NCBI GenBank assembly: GCA_946811185.2
Contig: OX328098.1
Location: forward strand, 26,731,084 to 26,795,083
Direction of reading: 5' to 3'
DNA from: Hippopus hippopus
Lineage: Eukaryota; Mollusca; Bivalvia; Cardiida; Cardiidae
Length of the DNA stretch: 64,000 nucleotides
Position numbers and translations under genes: made by a program
Shown: one piece after another, positions 1-9,325 of the stretch
How positions within the stretch are numbered: the first letter of the stretch is position 1
Layout of the letters: the number at the start of each line of letters is the position of its first letter
Notes under the pieces: generated by a model
Told to the model about the DNA's origin: nothing
Database searches by the model: none
What the model saw: the letters and a program-made list of their open reading frames with translations, nothing else

Positions 1-163
1 TGGTAAGGTGCATTCACTAACAGATACACGGAAATAACAAATTTCTTGGTATAACTTGCAAATAACAACCACAATGAACATTGCCAGTCCATCGATAGAA
101 GCCTTTTATCAAAATATCAGCCGAATTGTTTGAAAACTGAAGGAGAAAAAACAAAACTGTATC

Positions 164-365
164 CACAGACAGATGACCAAGGTCCACATTCAGCAACCAT
201 TCTTAACCTAATTCCAAGAATAATTCTATATTTTGAAAGTAACACAATTTCTGATTGGCTAAACCAAATGGTTTAGCCAATCAGAAAATGTGTAACATTC
301 TAATTCAGAAAATTCGTGTGACTAAGACAAATAATATTCATAAGAATGGTTAGTGGATAAAGACT
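164..365. mobile_element. palindromic MITE, 'TTGGCTAAACC' family, copy 1
   Basis: The centre is the palindrome TGATTGGCTAAACCAAATGG followed by its complement TTTAGCCAATCA. Outer parts read AGTAACACAATTTC and the mirrored copy, and the ends resemble GTCTGTATTCACCAACCATT. Other copies are at about 950-1220, 9135-9325 and 42985-43160. It lies downstream of exon 19 in transcription order. Confidence 0.7.
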
Positions 366-435
366 TTGATTCCAGTAGATCCATTCAGCCAAATTTCATT
401 TTGGAGGATACAATTAACCAAAAAGTTTCTCCTAC

Positions 436-567
436 CTTTGCAGCTTCCACCATCTTGGCAGTAGCATCAGCCAGAGCTTTAGCAGCGGCCAAAAGTCTTT
501 TCTGTACATCGGAGTCAGGATGGCTCTCAGCCTGGCCACGAATAGTAGTTACCAACATGGAGGTTGC
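436..567 (-). CDS. tln: talin exon 19 (rod R3, last exon in window)
   Basis: 132 nt, 44 codons, residues 846-889. It reads ATSMLVTTIRGQAESHPDSD then VQKRLLAAAKALADATAKMV and EAAK; the vertebrate match is ATSDLVNAIKADAEG...RKLLSAAKILADATAKMVEAAK. Acceptor tttcag, donor AAG|gtagga. Its length is a multiple of three with phase 0 on both sides, so skipping it would keep the frame. It is flanked by a near-identical inverted repeat (164-290 and 970-1108). Confidence 0.95.
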
Positions 568-729
568 CTGAAATTTAAATAGATAATTATAAATACAAGA
601 TAATAACCCCTTCCCAAAGAAAACATTTCAGACTTTTCCTAATTGAAAGCATCTGGGTATGAAAAATTGAAATTGATACATGCGCTTTCGAAAATTGACC
701 GAGCTGGGGATGATTGAATTACAGACCCC

Positions 730-890
730 CCTGTTCTCGAGTGAATTTAGGTATTCATGATTTTTCTAATGGCATTTTAGTTGTATCACTGTAGCCAGTG
801 TACCTATTCATGTTTTTTCTGTGCTTCCCTCTGCCAGTACTAAGCACAAGACTCTTTCCAAGCCACCTACTGCTCTCAGACAAAAAACAA
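730..890. repeat. dispersed SINE-like repeat, 'GCAGCCAGTGCACCTATCC' family
   Basis: This 120-160 bp segment, with CAGTCATATCA..GCAGCCAGTG, CACCTATCCATGCATTCC and a GCCACxxGCTGCTTCCCCAC end, recurs in degraded form at about 4926-5070, 23650-23790, 26370-26545 and 28305-28560. Homology between the copies is seen directly; the class is inferred. Confidence 0.5.
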
Positions 891-949
891 ATTCAAGACA
901 ATGTTAAGCCATGAGAGAGGAATGAATGCTGTAACAATACCAATCTAAT

Positions 950-1220
950 TCTAAGTCTACGTCCTGATTTAGACAGCAGAACAATTTCTGATTGGCTAAA
1001 CCAAATGGTTTAGCCAATCAGAAATTGTGTTACTTTCAAAATATAGAATTACACTTAGAATTAGGTTAAGAATGGTTGCTGAATGTGGACCTTGGTCATC
1101 TGTCTGGTTTAGCCAATCAATATGGTTTAGCCAATCAAAAGTTGCGTTACGTTCAAATGTAGAAAATTCTTAAGAACAAAGCTAATAGAATGTTCCTAAG
1201 AATGGTAGGTGAATACAGAC
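950..1220. mobile_element. palindromic MITE, 'TTGGCTAAACC' family, copy 2
   Basis: The same central palindrome sits at about 980-1020, with a second partial copy of the TGGTTTAGCCAATCA segment at 1106-1140. The part at 970-1108 is close to the reverse complement of 164-290. It lies in the intron between exons 18 and 19. Confidence 0.7.
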
Positions 1221-1254
1221 TAGATACCTATAGACAAAGATAAAAGCCGCTCAC

Positions 1255-1368
1255 CTGTGCCAACTGTCTAGCTTGTTTCACCATCTCATGTGCATCTCCC
1301 ACACTACTGAACAGTCTGTCAGTAACAGTCAGTATAGTGTCTACAGCTGCTTCCTGAGATTCTGTGGC
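1255..1368 (-). CDS. tln: talin exon 18 (rod R3)
   Basis: 114 nt, 38 codons, residues 808-845. It reads ATESQEAAVDTILTVTDRLF and SSVGDAHEMVKQARQLAQ; vertebrate DQATDTILTVTENIFSSMGDAGEMVRQARILAQ. The buried threonine of ILTVT, part of the threonine belt that makes R3 mechanically weak in vertebrates, is kept. Acceptor ttacag, donor CAG|gtgagc. Confidence 0.96.
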
Positions 1369-1779
1369 CTGTAATAAAGGCAATATAATTTAACATGTAT
1401 TCATTGATATTCAAAATAATGGCCTTTTACAAAATTGTCTATGTTCTCCTATACATATATCCTCCAGTGTTCAACCCAGATGGTTGTAATATACTTCAGA
1501 GACCTGTGATTTAACATACATTCATCAATATTCAAAATGATGGCCTACTGCACGAATTGTATACCCTCCATTGTTCAACCCAAATGGTTGTAATATACTT
1601 CAAAGACCTGCAATTTAATTTACACTGATTCTCAATCATTACCTGTTAACCCTCACCGTACATGTGATTTTTGGACTCTTCTAAATAATCAGTTGCTGTG
1701 ATAAGACCTCTCTTAAAATTCCCTACTAAAGCTTTGGTATTTTGTTTGAATCTGGCATTTTTCAATCATGAAAAATTTG

Positions 1780-2222
1780 TTAACACTTTACTTCAACCAC
1801 ACATTTGAACAAATCTCAGGAAGAAGTCTTCTGAAAACATTGTGGGACAAGAAGAAAATGCTGGTGATCTGCATTTCTGCCTTTTCCCACTGGGCTGGGG
1901 GTGTGTGGGACTCGTGACAGGGATATCCCAGATTTGAGCCTCACTGGAAACACAGTGTTTTCTGTGGGAGTGTCCTTGGGTAAGACACTTCAGAGCCCTA
2001 GCATGGTACTGGTGAAACCCAGGACACAAATAAAATGAATAAATGAGCTTTAGCCGTGATATGACTAAAATAATGTTGAAAGTGGCGTAAAACACCACTG
2101 AATCCTATCCCAAGATGTTTTTACCCTGTCAAAAACAAATCGTATCAGTTCAGAAATATTTTATCTTTTGTTTGCAAATGCTTTCAATTTGGACAAGTCT
2201 AAATTTTTCTTGTGTGGTAAAG
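1780..2222 (+). mobile_element. TTAA-MITE split by a SINE
   Basis: The left half (1780 to about 1897) starts with TTAA and holds the first hairpin arm GAAAACATTGTGGGACAAGA. The right half (about 2106-2222) has CTTTCAATTTGGACAAGTCT and ends GTGTGGTAAAGAG. A SINE fills the middle. Confidence 0.6.
1898..2105 (+). mobile_element. tRNA-derived SINE, molluscan type (copy 1)
   Basis: It shares the block GGTAAGACACTTCAGAGCCC TAGCATGGTACTGGTGAAAC and the tail TGAAAGTGGCGTAAAACACC with the reverse-oriented copies at 25519, 53512 and 54873. Its tRNA-like head is degenerate. The tail is the widespread molluscan SINE type, from general knowledge. It is inserted in a TTAA-MITE. Confidence 0.6.
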
Positions 2223-2377
2223 AGCCAATGAACTTTCAAGGTCACCCCCACATCAATGTAGAGACAGGCTTCTAACTATGATGTTAAGAAATCCAAGACA
2301 ATATGGTGAACAATAAACATCAGAACTTTTGCAAAGTGAGCAATATTTTCAGGCACAAGTCTATACTATCCAAATAC

Positions 2378-2593
2378 CTGCGTTTGTCCAGCACCAAGTT
2401 TAATGTGTTTCAGAAGATCGTTCAATGCTTGTGTGACTGCCGTGGCAGCACTGCCTAGGTCCTGTAACAGTTTCTCATCTTGACTGGCATTGGCAGCCTG
2501 GTCTACAACAACTTCTACTGACTGGGCAACCATCTTGGCGGCCTCGATTAATTGTTCTTGACAGGCTGGGCTGCTAATGGTTGGTGCCACCAC
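2378..2593 (-). CDS. tln: talin exon 17 (rod R3)
   Basis: 216 nt, 72 codons, residues 736-807. It reads VVAPTISSPACQEQLIEAAK then MVAQSVEVVVDQAANASQDE, KLLQDLGSAATAVTQALNDL and LKHIKLGAGQTQ. VVAPTISSP.CQEQL and AATAVTQALN.LL are nearly identical to vertebrate R3. Acceptor ttacag, donor CAG|gtattt. Confidence 0.97.
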
Positions 2594-2677
2594 CTGTAAA
2601 TAAAGATCAGAAATAACTAAAATGTAACTATGTCATTAAGGAACTTATCTAAAAACAATTCAAGTCTAACTCTGTCA

Positions 2678-2892
2678 CAACTCTTTACCAAACAATCCTA
2701 TGTTTATGACCCTGAGGAAAAAAGCTTTTGTAAACATTTTGAGAAAAGGAGAAAATGCAGGTATCCAGAATTTTGTCTTTCTCCCAGTGTTTTCCACCCT
2801 GTTAACAAAGAAGTCCCACCATTTGGGCCATGTTCGAGTTTTTCTCTTTCACATTGGATTAAAGCAGGTTTTGTTGTTTGGTAAAGGCTTGA
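2678..2892 (+). mobile_element. TTAA-MITE, degenerate
   Basis: It has the left terminus CTCTTTACCAAACAATCC, the GACCCTGAGG block, one decayed hairpin (GAGAAAAGGAGAAAATGC) and the right end TTGTTTGGTAAAGG. Confidence 0.6.
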
Positions 2893-2956
2893 TATCTTTC
2901 GATCTACATTGTCTAATATTTTACGAGTACTTTTCTACTGACTGTCAATATTTTTT

Positions 2957-3177
2957 TTAACCCTTTACCAAACAATCCAAAGTTTGCACATACCTCGTGA
3001 AGATAGCTTTCGAAAAAATCACAGGAAAAGAAGAAAGTGCTGTTAACCAGCATTTTCTTCTTTTTCCACAGTGTTCTCTACCTATACAAACACTATTACT
3101 TGAGCTGCAGAAGACTTTTTGTCTGCAAATGCTTTGAAAATGGAAAATTCTAAAATTATGTAGTTTGGTAAGGGCAA
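2957..3177 (+). mobile_element. TTAA-MITE, degenerate
   Basis: It begins TTAACCCTTTACCAAACAAT, has a hairpin around 3050 (GCTGTTAACCAGCATTTTCT) and ends GTAGTTTGGTAAGGG. Confidence 0.65.
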
Positions 3178-3289
3178 ATTTTTTTTTGCACTTTCCGAAT
3201 AAAAGGAATTCATTTCAGTTGCACCTTCACGTTTTATAACAAATATAACAACGATTACATATTACAGTATTTATGACAGTCTCCTCACA

Positions 3290-3505
3290 TTGCAGTGCCA
3301 AACAACAGGGATCTGTATCTGGTAGAAAATTTACGAATACTCAGATGGCAATATTTTAAACTTGTCAATATTACAGCATTTGCAAATGAAAGCTGCAATG
3401 ATGGGATTTGTCTCTGCAAAGGTACAGAAAACGTTGTTGGAAAAGGACAAATATTTTCTTTTTCCAACCTTGTTTTAATAGCTTACTTCCTCAAAGAATC
3501 ATTTG
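3290..3505 (-). mobile_element. TTAA-MITE, heavily decayed
   Basis: Only GCATTTGCAAATGAAAGC, CAGAAAACGTTGTTGGAAAA and TACTTCCTCAAAG remain in order. It directly abuts the donor side of talin exon 16. Confidence 0.4.
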
Positions 3506-3522
3506 ATAAAATGTTCACTGAC

Positions 3523-3690
3523 CTTTGTACAGGCTACAAGTTGGGAGGTGGCTAAGGCACATGAAGTGGCTGAGCTGATCACACGGTTCTGTAATTCTTG
3601 ATCATCTGTTGTCGAGGCAACTGTCTTGGCTTTTAACACAAGCTGAGCTGTTGCATTGGCTACTGCCTTTGCCAAAGCTATGAGAGCCTC
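3523..3690 (-). CDS. tln: talin exon 16 (rod R2, vinculin-binding helix region)
   Basis: 168 nt, 56 codons, residues 680-735. It reads EALIALAKAVANATAQLVLK then AKTVASTTDDQELQNRVISS and ATSCALATSQLVACTK. The LAKAVA..AA.LVLKAK helix corresponds to a known vinculin-binding helix in vertebrate talin. Acceptor: cag at 3691-3693; donor AAG|gtcagt. A decayed MITE abuts the donor. Confidence 0.96.
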
Positions 3691-4008
3691 CTGGGGAAAG
3701 AGAAAGAACACAAATGAATCACCCGCTTTGAATTTTTAATACTTAAATTACTAGGAGTGTTTATCATATCACTGGTAAATAATCTCTTTTTTTTTTTAAA
3801 TTTTTGTTCTTTGGGAAAGAGTCAAAAGATGACACCACTGCATGCACATACAGTCTGATCTTGATCTACTAGCTAGAAAGAGCATTGAGGTTGATCTCTG
3901 TATTATGATAATGGCAAATCACCATAAATTTATCTTCTACCATAATGTTTGCACTTAATTACCAATTGATATTCTATATAAATGAAAGGTGCTCTGGGAA
4001 AAGTAGCT

Positions 4009-4238
4009 TTAACCCTTTACCTGATATGCCAATTTTAGACTCTTCCAGTTCAACAGCAAATAAAGATATGATGTCAAAAATGTGGACAAATGGAGATACA
4101 GATATCTGATAGAGTAGAAAACATTGTGGGAGAAGGAGAAACTGCTCGTTACGAGCAGTTTCTCCTTTTCCCACAATGTTTTCATAAGCTGTCTGTTCTT
4201 GATGCGTCAAAATGAGTATCTGTGGAGTAAAGGGTTAA
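4009..4238 (-). mobile_element. TTAA-MITE, full length with covarying hairpin
   Basis: TTAA at both ends (4009-4012 and 4235-4238) and termini CCCTTTACC/AGTAAAGGG. The hairpin centre is GCTCGTTACGAGC instead of the usual GCTGGTTACCAGC, and AAACTGC/GCAGTTT instead of AAATGC/GCATTT, changed symmetrically in both arms. Confidence 0.85.
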
Positions 4239-4475
4239 GGCATCTCCATGATCTATTATACAAAGCAAATCATCACAGTTACACATCCAAAAAATTCATT
4301 TCATCTAACAACTGACTGAATCATAGAATGACATGCAAATATCTCACAAATAGAGCTAAAAGATTCAACTTTTTCAGCCTGAGCAGACTCCGCAGGATGA
4401 CATGGGTCCACAATTTTTGCAGATGCATTAAACCCCCTTATCATAGAGTATGACTAAAATATTAGAAGCAGTTAC

Positions 4476-4580
4476 CTGGTAAGCTTTATCCATGTCTTCA
4501 GCACTTTCTCCAACACCATCCATGACATCATAACTAGCCTCCCCAACACGACTGGCTGCAGCCAAAACATTTTGTCTGGG
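4476..4580 (-). CDS. tln: talin exon 15 (rod R2)
   Basis: 105 nt, 35 codons, residues 645-679. It reads PRQNVLAAASRVGEASYDVM and DGVGESAEDMDKAYQ; vertebrate PRQNLLQAAGNVGQASGELLQQIGESDTD. Acceptor tttag, donor CAG|gtaact. Confidence 0.94.
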
Positions 4581-4925
4581 CTAAAAAATAAGAAGTAAAC
4601 AGTTCACTAACATTACACTTAAGGACAAACTCAAAATACTGGTCAATTAAAGTTAAAATGTAAGCCCAGTAAATATTCAATAAGGGGTTGTCTGTCCCCC
4701 TTTCAATTGCTTGAGTCACTGTTTCATAAAAATAACTATTGGAGTTTCACGTAGAAAAAACATTTTAATGGATTATGTCAAGAATTTGAATGGTGTTTAA
4801 CTCTGATAAAATTCTTAAAGCTTTAAGACAAAATTCAGGGCACTGGTAACCATTTTTCCTCAACCAGTCTGAATATTTACTTCACTTGTCACTAGTCAGT
4901 TTATCCTGACTAGTGGTCCATTGGT

Positions 4926-5070
4926 ATTTGTTTGTTTGTTTGTTTGGTGTCCAACTCTGGTTTCAACAGTCTTTCAGTGATGTCACAGCAGCCAGTACAT
5001 CTATCCATGCATCCTAAGAAATTTTTTTTCCAAATCAAAGTTTCCTTTTCTAAGCCAGCTATCTAGTATA
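4926..5070. repeat. dispersed SINE-like repeat, same family as 730-890
   Basis: It contains (TTTG)n at the left edge followed by the CAGCAGCCAGTACATCTATC block and CAAGCCAGC. The left TTTG tract would be the tail of a minus-strand SINE. Confidence 0.5.
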
Positions 5071-5161
5071 AACAAAGTTGATACCATGTTTAGGAGTAGA
5101 CATAATACTATCCCCTAAATCACAAAGGTAAGGGATCTATAGTAAGCAATAAGAATCAAAC

Positions 5162-5315
5162 CTCTTTCCTCTCCGGCTGAACAGCATTAAGAAGATCAGA
5201 AAGGCCACCAGCCAGTCTCCGTGCAGCGTCCATCAATCTGGCTCCATTATCATCCTCTCCCTGCAGAGCTGCCAGCATTCTGATATCATGTGTAAAGTCT
5301 CCAAGGTTCGAGGAA
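5162..5315 (-). CDS. tln: talin exon 14 (rod R1/R2)
   Basis: 154 nt, residues 593-644. It reads ISSNLGDFTHDIRMLAALQG then EDDNGARLMDAARRLAGGLS and DLLNAVQPERKE, matching vertebrate ISSNLTEMSRGVKLLAALLED...LLQAAKGLAGAVSELLRSAQP. Acceptor ttgcag, donor GAG|gtttga. Confidence 0.95.
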
Positions 5316-5333
5316 CTGCAAAATGGAAAAGAG

Positions 5334-5525
5334 GTTTAATCCTTTTAATCATACGATCCTGAGGTATGACAATCCTAAAACAGAACTCTTGAAAACTCTG
5401 TCTCCTTTTTTTCCCCTCCTTTTTCCGCTATGTTTTCTACCCTGTCGAGAACAGAAATCACCATTCAATCTATATTCAATATGTTGTCTGCAAATGCTTT
5501 TTGGTTCAGTCCAAAATGTTACATC
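5334..5525 (+). mobile_element. TTAA-MITE, degenerate
   Basis: It shows GATCCTGAGG, a decayed hairpin and the right part TGTCTGCAAATGCTTTTTGG. It begins 19 bp upstream of the talin exon 14 acceptor. Confidence 0.45.
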
Positions 5526-5811
5526 AGCAAAAATTTGAAATTGGCAATCATCTTTTAACAAAGGTTTATTTCATTTCAAAATACAGCTTCTCCTCTCTCC
5601 GACTTTCTGCAACTCAAATTCACTTTCACTTTTATTTTTTTACATTCTATTTTTCAAGAACTTTTTTCCCTTTTTCTAACTTTTTTTTCTTTAAAGATAT
5701 AAGGAATCCTGTATGTCTCTGAGGCAAGGGTCAGCATTTCCTCCTTTACACACAATGTTTTCCAACTTTTAAAAACAAATCCCACAATATGTCCAACATT
5801 TGAATTATCGT

Positions 5812-6023
5812 CACAATCCCAAATTCTCCTGACCCTGAGGTAAAAAATATTCAAAAACATTGGGGGAAAAGGAGAAACTGATGGTAACCAGCATTTTCTC
5901 CTTTCCCCACAATGTTTTCAACCCTTTCTAATACAAGTCATTTGACCATCATTTTATTTGTTGCCTCCAAACGTTTTGAATTCAAACCAGTCTAAAATTT
6001 TGTTGTTTGGTAAAGAGTTGAGT
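5812..6023 (+). mobile_element. TTAA-MITE lacking the left terminus
   Basis: CACAATCCCAAATTC and GACCCTGAGG, then a nearly complete hairpin around GATGGTAACCAGCATTTTCT, ending TGTTTGGTAAAGAGTT. Confidence 0.65.
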
Positions 6024-6111
6024 GCTTTAAATATGAATGAGTTTACAATTTTGTAGTTTGGGCTGATTGAGTTTGTATTTTGTTGTCAGAGAAATGGAAG
6101 AGTAAACTTAC

Positions 6112-6266
6112 ATCTGAGTTACCGAAGCCCCAACAGCCCCGTAGTCCGGATCATCATAGCCTGTCAGAGTAACAAGTTGAGCTGTGGCAGCATTCATGGC
6201 TGACAGTTGGGCGGATACTTTCTGTCTAGAAAGGTCAAGGTTGTTCTCCCTCCATTTTCTTGAGGC
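6112..6266 (-). CDS. tln: talin exon 13 (rod R1)
   Basis: 155 nt, residues 542-592 plus two bases. It reads ASRKWRENNLDLSRQKVSAQ then LSAMNAATAQLVTLTGYDDP and DYGAVGASVTQ; vertebrate ASKAWRKNKMDESKHEI...LTAGDPAETDYTAVG. Acceptor tttcag, donor AT|gtaagt. Confidence 0.95.
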
Positions 6267-6367
6267 CTGAAACAGGATTGAACAATATTACATAACTTAA
6301 GAAAACCTCAAATAAGTTTTAAAACACAGTCATATAACTCTTAATTATAAAAACTAATCTTGAGTTT

Positions 6368-7155
6368 TAATGACCTTCAGGAAGTAAGCTTCTGAAAAGA
6401 TTGTGGGAAAAGGAGAAAATGCTGGTAACCAGGATTTTTAGTCTCAGTAATTAGATGCTACGGTGATTTTTTTCATATTTGGACATTTATTGTGCACCGT
6501 ACCGTCTCAAGTCCATCGTAAATTTTCCGGTAGCAAAGATAGAGTGCTATACTGACTTTCTGTTTTGTCGATTTAATCTGTATTGCAGCAAAATGCAATT
6601 AATTTCTAGTAACAAATGTCATATGACCAAAGACAAATTAGTACAACCTTTCATCACCTTAAAAGCTTGTAGAAGTCGTTTATAACATGTAGATCTCGGG
6701 AAAAAGCTGACGAAATGTATCGTGTGTGGCGGCCATTTTGTGTATTGTCAGGAACATAAAAAACTCGAGTAACAGATGAAATGAACTGTTTTTTTCTCAT
6801 GTTTAGGGTTTAAATTGAAAATATTTTTACTCCAAACGAAGGGTTATTGAATACACTAGCAACAGGTATGTTCAAATTTTAATTTTGTGCTCCATTTGTG
6901 AAATTATGGGAGTTCAAACTTGCACACAAAATCTGTGCGGAGCTTTCAACTGATTTTGTCTTGATCGTCTCTGTACCCAGAGGCGACCAGTGAAAAAGTA
7001 ACATTGCCTTTGGGGACTGTTATCTGTACTACCAGGATTTTCTCCTTTTCCCACATTGTATTGTACAAGACAAATCCAATCATTTCTGGTGTATTAATCT
7101 TGTTGTCTGCAAATGCTTGTAGTTCTGGCAAGTATAGAATTTTGCCATGAGTTAA
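6368..7155 (+). mobile_element. TTAA-MITE split by an unknown 590-bp insertion
   Basis: The left half ends at 6438 in GGTAACCAGGATTTT. The right half resumes at 7031 with ACCAGGATTTTCTCCTTTTC and runs to GCCATGAGTTAA. The 11-base ACCAGGATTTT is repeated on both sides of the insert (6428-6438 and 7031-7041). Confidence 0.7.
6439..7030. mobile_element. unclassified element nested in a MITE
   Basis: About 590 bp flanked by an 11-bp direct repeat (ACCAGGATTTT), as expected for target-site duplication. No coding capacity, no clear terminal inverted repeats, no tail. Long target duplication without TIRs would suit a retroposon; the class stays open. Confidence 0.5.
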
Positions 7156-7162
7156 ATTATCT

Positions 7163-7400
7163 AAACCTTTACCAGATTAAACTAGAGCTGTCACTGAATG
7201 TGACTTAATACCCCCGCCAGCGCTTTGACAGAAACAGGCAATTATTTGTACACAGACGGACACACGGACAGACACACGGACAGACAGGCTGATTCCAGTA
7301 TACCCACAAAAACATTCGTTTTGCGGGGGTATAAAAATTTTAGACTCCTCACAACTGAAACCATTTGCATATGATAAATCAGTCATATATCATGGCAACC
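7163..7400 (-). mobile_element. TTAA-MITE fragment interrupted by a short GC-ended element
   Basis: AACCTTTACCAGAT is followed by the insert 7184-7335, and then AAAATTTTAGACTCCTCACA and GCATATGATAAA continue the MITE. Confidence 0.5.
7184..7335. mobile_element. short pearl-like element with ACGG microsatellite
   Basis: It starts TAAACTAGAGCTGTCACTGA, has ATACCCCCGCC near the left, CACGGACAGACACACGGACA in the middle and TTGCGGGGGTATAA at the right. The ACCCCCGC/GCGGGGGT ends are inverted. The layout of short ends plus ACGG/ACAG tract resembles bivalve pearl-type elements. Confidence 0.55.
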
Positions 7401-7529
7401 TCATTTACACGTTTCCTGTATTTCACCTGTACCAGGATGGGACTCTCAAGTGCCTTGCCTATGGACATTCCCATAAAAATCCTAGAGAGGATTGATCCAA
7501 GGACCCTTTGTGTGCTAATCCATCACCCT

Positions 7530-7761
7530 AGCTCTTTACCAATCAGCAAAAGTTTAGTTCTGTCCAAACTAAAAGCAGTTTACAGACGACAAAACAAGTA
7601 TGGCTCAAATATTAATTTTTTTTTATTGGGGGAAGAGTAGAAAACATTGTTGGAAAAAGAGAAAATGCTGTTTACAAGCATTTTCTCCTTTTTCCACAAT
7701 ATTTTCAAAAGTCCTCTTCCATAGGTTCATTAAAACTGGGGATCGTGGGGTAAAAGGTTAA
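7530..7761 (-). mobile_element. TTAA-MITE, diverged full length
   Basis: CTCTTTACCAATCAGCAAAA at the left, the hairpin GAAAATGCTGTTTACAAGCA, and the right end GGGGATCGTGGGGTAAAAGG followed by TTAA at 7758. It lies just downstream of talin exon 12. Confidence 0.7.
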
Positions 7762-7815
7762 CCACAGAACCAAGCAGGACTAAGGAAATTAAACAACAAA
7801 ATAATGGTTACTTAC

Positions 7816-7956
7816 AGCATCTGATCCTAGTTGTGGTATATCCACTTTCTTGTCTAGTTCACTTTGGGCCTGACTTACAGCTGATAGTCCATCCTCAATT
7901 GTCAAGACTAGAGCCCTCTGGGCCTGTGTTAGTCCATGTTCCTCAAATGTTTGACT
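7816..7956 (-). CDS. tln: talin exon 12 (start of rod R1)
   Basis: 141 nt, 47 codons, residues 495-541. It reads SQTFEEHGLTQAQRALVLTI then EDGLSAVSQAQSELDKKVDI and PQLGSDA; vertebrate talin has LTSAQQALTGTI..SMQAVQAAQ..L. It forms the first rod helix. Acceptor ttacag, donor GCT|gtaagt. Confidence 0.93.
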
Positions 7957-8258
7957 CTGTAATTAGAAGAGTGAAAATAGGTGTTACTGCAAGTATCGCA
8001 GTTTGGTTTGTTTGTTGTTTTTTTTTTTTTCACTTTTTTTCCCTCTTTATCATAATTTCACACGAAAGAATTTACAAGTATCGCCTTTCCAGGCCCTTCA
8101 TAAATTTAAGATGAAGGTGTGAGAGATGTGCTTAAACAATATCAATGTTTTTAATTTCTTCACTTCATTTTTTTCATTTCTGAAATAAAACCTATAGTCA
8201 AACTCAAATGGGTAAGAACTTTAGAATAGAATACATGCATTTTTTGTAAAGTAAATCC

Positions 8259-8330
8259 TTTTTTTTTTTTTTTTTTTTTGGGGGGGGGGGGGGGGGTTTG
8301 GTCATATAGGTGGGGGGAAAAGAGAGAGAG
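8259..8330. repeat. long T run joined to long G run
   Basis: About 20 consecutive T followed by about 18 consecutive G, then GGTGGGGG. On the minus strand this is poly-C followed by poly-A. It is probably length-variable and the count may be a sequencing artefact. Confidence 0.8.
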
Positions 8331-8460
8331 AGCAGTGTATTGTATTACCATCCATTTCCATAAAATCAACAAACCAATTTAGCCTTCTTAAACTTGGGCT
8401 ATAAACCAAATTTTCTGACCTTCAATGCAACTAAAATATCCATCTAAAACCTTAACATAC

Positions 8461-8718
8461 CTGTCTAATAGCTTGTCCAGCATGGGCTTGGTTGGACTGC
8501 ATGGAGAACAGGGCCTGTTGCATGGAGCCCATGCTAATCTGGTTCTCAGCTTGACCCCCATCTCTCATGACCCCCGGGATGGACACAGAACCAGTCTGGG
8601 GATGGGACACATTGTGGGTCTGATGGGATATGATGGTGGCTTTAGCAGACGAAACATTTTCTTCATACATGAGAGCATCATCATCTCCTTCAATTCCAAG
8701 ATGATCCTTTGCTTTTTT
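8461..8718 (-). CDS. tln: talin exon 11 (linker between head and rod)
   Basis: 258 nt, 86 codons, residues 409-494. It opens with KKAKDHLGIEGDDDALMYEE, matching vertebrate KKKSKDHFGLEGDEEST, then a low-complexity Ser/Gln/His-rich linker (SHQTHNVSHPQTGSVSIPGV). In vertebrates this linker carries the calpain site; I cannot identify an equivalent here. Acceptor ctacag, donor CAG|gtatgt. A MITE starts 26 bp beyond the acceptor. Confidence 0.95.
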
Positions 8719-8743
8719 CTGTAGAAACAGACAAATAAAATAA

Positions 8744-8971
8744 ATCAACCCTTCACCAAACAACAAAATATTAGGCTACTCCAAATTGAAAGATTTGCAC
8801 ACAACAAAATAAATTTGACTGAAAAATTGAAATTTGTTTTGGGAAGGGTAGAACACATGGGGGAAAAGGAGAAAATGCTGGTTTCCAGCATTTTCTCCTT
8901 TTCCCACAATGTTTTCAAAAGGCCTCTTTCACCGGGTCATTAAAAGTAGGGATTGTGTGGTAAAGGGTTAA
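8744..8971 (-). mobile_element. TTAA-MITE, full length, next to exon 11 acceptor
   Basis: Left end TCAACCCTTCACCAAACAAC, hairpin AAAATGCTGGTTTCCAGCAT, right end GGGATTGTGTGGTAAAGGGT and TTAA at 8968. The left end falls within the likely branch-point region of the talin exon 11 3' splice site. Confidence 0.85.
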
Positions 8972-9134
8972 AGACATAAATGTGAATGAGATCATAAACT
9001 CAAAACTTTCAAAAATAAAAACTGCAATCCCCCTATTCAAAGGCTGGGGTGATACACTTTTGAAACATCTTTTTTGATAAGCTGAGCTGTAACTAGCCAA
9101 ATCGGAAATCCAGAGTTTTCAGACCCAATCAAAA

Positions 9135-9325
9135 GTGGCATCAGTGTACCAACCATTCTTAAGCACATTCTTAGTCTTCTCAAGATTTTTCGAAACTTGA
9201 AAGTAACACAATCTGATTGGCTATACCAAAATAGTTGAGCCAATCAAAAGTTGAATTACTTTCTAAATCTAGAATTAGACTAAGAATGAAATTAAGAATG
9301 ACTGGAGAATACAGACCCTAATGTA
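9135..9325. mobile_element. palindromic MITE, 'TTGGCTAAACC' family, copy 3
   Basis: A diverged copy with GAAAGTAACACAATCTGATT, a mirrored arm, and terminal segments ACCAACCATTCTTAAG and its rough reverse complement near 9300-9320. Confidence 0.6.

Noticed and set aside
1793..2098. 101-residue minus-strand frame
   Set aside because: It lies across a MITE arm and a SINE; the sequence is explained by those elements.
7186..7340. Possible CRISPR-like or regulatory repeat from the regular ACGGACAGAC tract
   Set aside because: It is an ACGG/ACAG microsatellite inside a pearl-like element; no spacers, and the genome is animal.
8160..8372. Frame with a run of lysines and prolines
   Set aside because: It is the translation of the T-run/G-run tract.
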